Below are positions 60,835-64,000 of a stretch of 64,000 bases of DNA, in pieces (position 1 is the stretch's first letter; every line of letters starts with the position of its first letter). The notes under the pieces were generated by a model, which was not told the origin of the DNA, made no database searches, and was given only the letters and a program-made list of their open reading frames with translations. The stretch covers positions 62,001-126,000 of the forward strand of contig NZ_JAQQFV010000012.1 in the NCBI RefSeq assembly GCF_029675105.1. Direction: 5' to 3'. A program made the translations under genes and the position numbers. The stretch comes from Nocardia anocheti (GTDB lineage: Bacteria > Actinomycetota > Actinomycetes > Mycobacteriales > Mycobacteriaceae).

Positions 60835-60872
60835 GACGGGGCCCGGCACACCACCGTGTGCCGGGCCCCGTC
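60835..60872 (+). terminator. 17-bp GC-rich hairpin after the EthA-like gene
   Basis: GACGGGGCCCGGCACAC pairs perfectly with GTGTGCCGGGCCCCGTC, with a 4-nt loop (CACC). It starts 14 nt after the EthA-like stop. There is no U-run, but the stem is exceptionally stable. Probable terminator separating it from the glnX operon. Confidence 0.75.
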
Positions 60873-60972
60873 GTCGGTGTCGGGGTGGGTTGCGTTCCCG
60901 TGGGCGAACTTTCAGCGTCTCCCGTAGTATCGCGGGCGAGGGACACCGCCCGGGGAGATGAAGGAGGACGGT

Positions 60973-62217
60973 GTGGGAGTCTGGGAGTGGATACGGCGCT
61001 TCGCCGCGACGACACCGGGTGTCATCGGCGGGGTGCTCGTGGTCACCACGATCACCTGTCTGCTCGCCGGATCGACCGTCGGCGGCCAGCTCGACGCCAA
61101 GATCGAGCGCACCGAGCAGGTGCTGGACCGCACCGAACCGCTGGCCTTCGCCGCGCAGAGCCTCTATGTCTCCCTCTCGGCCGCCGACGCGGGCGCGGCC
61201 ACCGCGTTCCTGTCCGGCGGCATCGAATCCCCGCAGGTCCGCGACACCTACGAGCAGGCACTGGCCGACGCCGCCGCCGCGCTGGCCGAGGCGACCGCCG
61301 GGGCCACCGACGCCCGCAGCCGGGCCATCGTCGCCCGCATCGCCGCCGACCTGCCCACCTACACCGGTCTGGTGGAGACCGCCCGCGCCAACAACCGCCA
61401 GGGCTTCCCGGTCGGCTCGGCCTATCTGCGTCAGGCCTCCGATCTCATGCAGACCTCCCTGTTGCCGCAGGCCGAACAGCTCAACGAGGCCCGCTTCGCC
61501 GCGGTCCGCGCCGACCAGGACCGCGTCGGCGCGCTGCCCTTGACCGGCGTGCTGCTGTTGCTGCTGGTCCTGGTGGCCTGCGCGGTGGGCTCGATGCTGT
61601 TGCTGCGCCGCACCAATCGCCTCGTCAACGCCGGAATCGCGCTGGCCGCGGCGGCCACCCTGCTGGCCCTGCTGTGGACCGCGGGCGCGACCGTCGCGGC
61701 CGCGCAGGTGCTCGACACCGGTGACGACGGCGCGGGCGCGCGGCTGGAACACCTGGCCGGTGCGCGCATCCTCGCCCAGCAGGCCCGCACCGACGAGACC
61801 CTCGCCCTCATCACCCGCGGCGACATCACCGCACCGGAGAAGTCGTTCCAGACCCACACCGCCGAGCTGTCCCAGCGCCTCACCGACGCGGGCGCGGGCG
61901 ACTCGGCCGCGGTGCGCGCCCTGACGAATTGGACCGCGGGCCACAACGCCCAGCGCACCGCCTACGAGAAGGCCGACTACGCGGGCGCGGTCGCCCAGGC
62001 GATCGGCACCGCCCCCGACAGCTCGGCCACCAGCTTCGCCCACCTCGACGAGGAACTGCGCGGCGCGCTCGCCCGGGCCCGCGCCGATCTGCGTGATGGT
62101 GTCGACGACGCGGGAACCCTGTTGACGCTGAGCCCCTTCGGCACCCTGGCCCTGCTGCTGGCGGCGGCGGGCGCGGTGATCACCGGCCTGTGGCCCCGGA
62201 TCAAGGAGTTCCTGTGA
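60973..62217 (+). CDS. glnX: GlnX-like membrane sensor protein
   Basis: 414 residues. The GTG at 60973 is preceded by AAGGAGG at 5 nt; the ATG at 60958 would overlap that ribosome site. A membrane segment near residues 15-35, a helical extracellular domain, two central segments (LTGVLLLLLVLVACAVGSMLLL; ALAAAATLLALLWTAGA), a second helical domain, and a C-terminal segment fit GlnX. In mycobacteria and corynebacteria GlnX and GlnH link extracellular Asp/Glu sensing to kinase PknG. It overlaps glnH by GTGA. Confidence 0.85.
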   Translation: MGVWEWIRRFAATTPGVIGGVLVVTTITCLLAGSTVGGQLDAKIERTEQVLDRTEPLAFAAQSLYVSLSAADAGAATAFLSGGIESPQVRDTYEQALADAAAALAEATAGATDARSRAIVARIAADLPTYTGLVETARANNRQGFPVGSAYLRQASDLMQTSLLPQAEQLNEARFAAVRADQDRVGALPLTGVLLLLLVLVACAVGSMLLLRRTNRLVNAGIALAAAATLLALLWTAGATVAAAQVLDTGDDGAGARLEHLAGARILAQQARTDETLALITRGDITAPEKSFQTHTAELSQRLTDAGAGDSAAVRALTNWTAGHNAQRTAYEKADYAGAVAQAIGTAPDSSATSFAHLDEELRGALARARADLRDGVDDAGTLLTLSPFGTLALLLAAAGAVITGLWPRIKEFL

Positions 62218-63188
62218 GGATCCGACGTCCCCTGCTGGCGGCGGGTCTCGCCGTCGTCGCCGTGTTCGCCACGGGCTGCGGTGACGCGCCCGCCCCGTCC
62301 ACCATCGCCGCCACCGCGGTCGCGCCCCCGCTGCCCGGCGCCGAGGAGATCACCAGCGCGCCGGTGGAACAGGGCGGCGGAATCTGCGACGCCGAAGGCA
62401 CTCTCGCGCCGGGCGCGCAACCCCGCCCCGGCGCGATGCCCGCGGGCTCGACCATGGCCGCCATCGTGGCCAACGGGCGGTTGCGGGTCGGCGTCGACCA
62501 GAACACCTACATGTTCGGCTTCCGCAATCCGTCCACCGGGCGGCTCGAGGGCTTCGACATCGACCTGGCCAGGGAGATCGCGCGCGACCTGTTCGGCGAC
62601 CCCGACAAGATCGAATTCCGTTCCGTGACCGCCGCCGAGCGCATCCCGCTGCTGCAGGAGCAGAAGCTCGACATGATCGTGCGCACCTTCTCGGCCACCT
62701 GCGAGCGTCGCCGCGAGGTCGGCTTCTCCAGCGCCTATTACGTGGCCGCGCAGCGGATCGTGGCCCCGCGCGGCTCCGGCATCGGCTCGGCGGCGGCGCT
62801 GGCGAACAAGCGGGTGTGCGTGGCCAAGGGCACCACCGCGGCCGCCCCGCTGTTCGCGCTGGCGAAGCCGCCGTCGGTGCTCGGGGTGACCAACTGGACC
62901 GACTGCCTGGTCGCGTTGCAGCAGGGCACCGTCGACGCGATCAGCGGCGACGAGCCGATCGTGGCCGGACTGGTGGCCCAGGACCACAATCTGGCCATCG
63001 TGGGGGAGTCGATCGGTACCGGCGCCTACGCGGTCGGCGTGCCCAAGGGCGACGACGATCTGGTGCGCTTCGTCAACGGGGTGCTCGACCGCGCCCGCGC
63101 CGACGGCACCTGGCAGCGCATCTACCAGCAGCATCTGGCCTCCCTCGGCCCGTCGCCCGGGCCACCGGCGCCGCGGTACGTCGGATGA
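62214..63188 (+). CDS. glnH: GlnH-like substrate-binding lipoprotein
   Basis: 324 residues; the GTG at 62214 has AAGGAG upstream. The signal peptide ends in a lipobox (FATGC, Cys22). The mature part is a type II periplasmic-binding fold: LRVGVDQNTYMFGFRNPSTGRLEGFDIDLAREIA, KLDMIVRTFSATCERR, VCVAKGTTAAA and GTVDAISGDEPIVAGL. It binds polar amino acids. No ABC permease or ATPase accompanies it, agreeing with a signalling rather than transport role with GlnX. Confidence 0.9.
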   Translation: MRIRRPLLAAGLAVVAVFATGCGDAPAPSTIAATAVAPPLPGAEEITSAPVEQGGGICDAEGTLAPGAQPRPGAMPAGSTMAAIVANGRLRVGVDQNTYMFGFRNPSTGRLEGFDIDLAREIARDLFGDPDKIEFRSVTAAERIPLLQEQKLDMIVRTFSATCERRREVGFSSAYYVAAQRIVAPRGSGIGSAAALANKRVCVAKGTTAAAPLFALAKPPSVLGVTNWTDCLVALQQGTVDAISGDEPIVAGLVAQDHNLAIVGESIGTGAYAVGVPKGDDDLVRFVNGVLDRARADGTWQRIYQQHLASLGPSPGPPAPRYVG

Positions 63189-64000
63189 CCTCGCCGATTC
63201 TCGGCACCGCCGAGATCGATCGTGAACTGTCCGCCCGCGCCGCCGAACTGGCGACGGTGACCAGCACCCTGCTGGAACTGGACCGTCATCCCGGGCTGGT
63301 GCTGGTGCGCCGCTACCCGCCCGTCGGGGAGACCGCGCGCCGCTGGGCGCCGGTGGAACAGGCGCTGGGCGCGCTGTGGGAGGACCTGGGCCGGGTGCGG
63401 GCCATCCTCACCGAAGCCGAGACCGTCCGCGCGGGCCGGGCCCGCCTCGACGACCGTGCCAGGGCCCGGCTGACGATGCTGCTGCGCGGGCGCCCCCACG
63501 AGATCGACCGTGTCCCGATCCCGCTGGGCCAGCGCGGTCTCACCGGCCCGAGCGAAACCGTGGTCACCGTCGGGATCGCGGACTGTCTGGACCGCATGCG
63601 CGCCGCCTTCGCCTTCGTCGTCCCGTTCGCCGAGGAGGTCGAATCGGTCGACCGGCGGGTGCTCGGCGCGGTGGCCCCACTGCAACAGCGGGTCGAGCAG
63701 GCCCACAGTGCCCTCGATGCCGCCGCCGAACCGCTCGCGGCACTGCTGCGCCGCGCGGGCACCGACCCGCTCGGCTTCGCGCCGGGCGAGATCGATGCCG
63801 CCTTGGCCGCGCTCACCGCCCTCGTCGACACCGAAACCGCCCGCCACGCCGACCATCTCGCCGTCGCGGCCGACCTCCCCGCCGCGGTCGCCGCCCTGCG
63901 CGCCGAACTGTCCGCCCTCGACGCGCTGCAGCACCGCGCCTCCGAGGCCGCGCGGCAGGCCGAGCACAAGATCGCCACCGCCGAACTCCCGGCTGGCGGC
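63185..64000 (+). CDS. Alpha-helical protein downstream of glnH, partial (3' end missing)
   Basis: The ATG at 63185 overlaps the glnH stop (ATGA). 272 codons run open to the window edge. The product is Ala/Arg/Glu-rich, mostly helical with likely coiled-coil (LQQRVEQAHSALDAAAEPLAALLRRAG; VAALRAELSALDALQHRASEAARQAEHKI), without membrane segments or kinase motifs. In M. tuberculosis pknG follows glnH directly; here an extra protein is placed before any pknG that may lie beyond the window. Function unknown. Confidence 0.75.
   Translation, partial: MTSPILGTAEIDRELSARAAELATVTSTLLELDRHPGLVLVRRYPPVGETARRWAPVEQALGALWEDLGRVRAILTEAETVRAGRARLDDRARARLTMLLRGRPHEIDRVPIPLGQRGLTGPSETVVTVGIADCLDRMRAAFAFVVPFAEEVESVDRRVLGAVAPLQQRVEQAHSALDAAAEPLAALLRRAGTDPLGFAPGEIDAALAALTALVDTETARHADHLAVAADLPAAVAALRAELSALDALQHRASEAARQAEHKIATAELPAGG

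Noticed and set aside
1..64000. CRISPR arrays, insertion sequences, prophage genes, rRNA or tRNA genes
   Set aside because: No regularly spaced repeats, transposase or integrase motifs, or RNA gene signatures were seen.

Overview
The window is 64 kb of very GC-rich DNA with densely packed genes on both strands, many GTG starts, and frequent ATGA/GTGA/TGATG stop-start overlaps. The gene content points to a mycolic-acid actinomycete of the order Mycobacteriales, most likely Nocardia or a close relative. The evidence is a furA-katG pair, a fused HadA/HadB-type hydroxyacyl-ACP dehydratase, a roadblock conservon (cvnABCD), a close EthA-type monooxygenase, malate:quinone oxidoreductase, F420-type nitroreductase and a glnX-glnH pair. 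The assignment is inferred from family resemblance; no rRNA or tRNA is present to confirm it.

Layout. 1-18 kb is mixed core metabolism and housekeeping: an SDR/TetR divergent pair with a clear operator, mqo with a divergent LysR gene, an M23 peptidase, ArsR and GT9 genes, small membrane proteins, a lipase coupled to a HugZ-like protein, furA-katG, hadAB-like and a molybdopterin oxidoreductase. 18.0-34.3 kb is one giant minus-strand gene encoding a 5431-residue nonribosomal peptide synthetase. It is read here as A-T-E / C-(half C)-A-T-E / C-(half C)-A-T / C-A-T-TE. It has no starter condensation domain, and no MbtH, PPTase, transporter or tailoring gene beside it. A PucR/CdaR-type regulator diverges from it.

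35.8-49 kb holds a DapB-fold dehydrogenase/AhpD-like couple, a Nudix gene, an SDR behind two tandem operators, the cvnABCD conservon, an unusual aldehyde dehydrogenase with DUF779 and a GAF-type regulator, a lipoprotein, a phosphodiesterase-like enzyme and a TetR gene. 49-60.9 kb holds a reductase under a double TetR-type operator, a membrane spermidine-synthase/DUF350/DUF4247 operon, a LysR-controlled three-gene catabolic-looking operon, a methyltransferase, a HAD phosphatase, an SsuD-like monooxygenase and an EthA-type Baeyer-Villiger monooxygenase. The right edge is the glnX-glnH nutrient-sensing locus, followed by a partial alpha-helical protein that runs off the window.

The most novel item is the orphan tetramodular NRPS. 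Both of its D-accepting condensation domains are followed by an extra, catalytically incomplete C-terminal half of a condensation domain. Other notable items are the aldehyde dehydrogenase lacking several canonical active-site elements and several clean, readable operators. Function assignments are by recognising motifs and families by eye; no database search was run.
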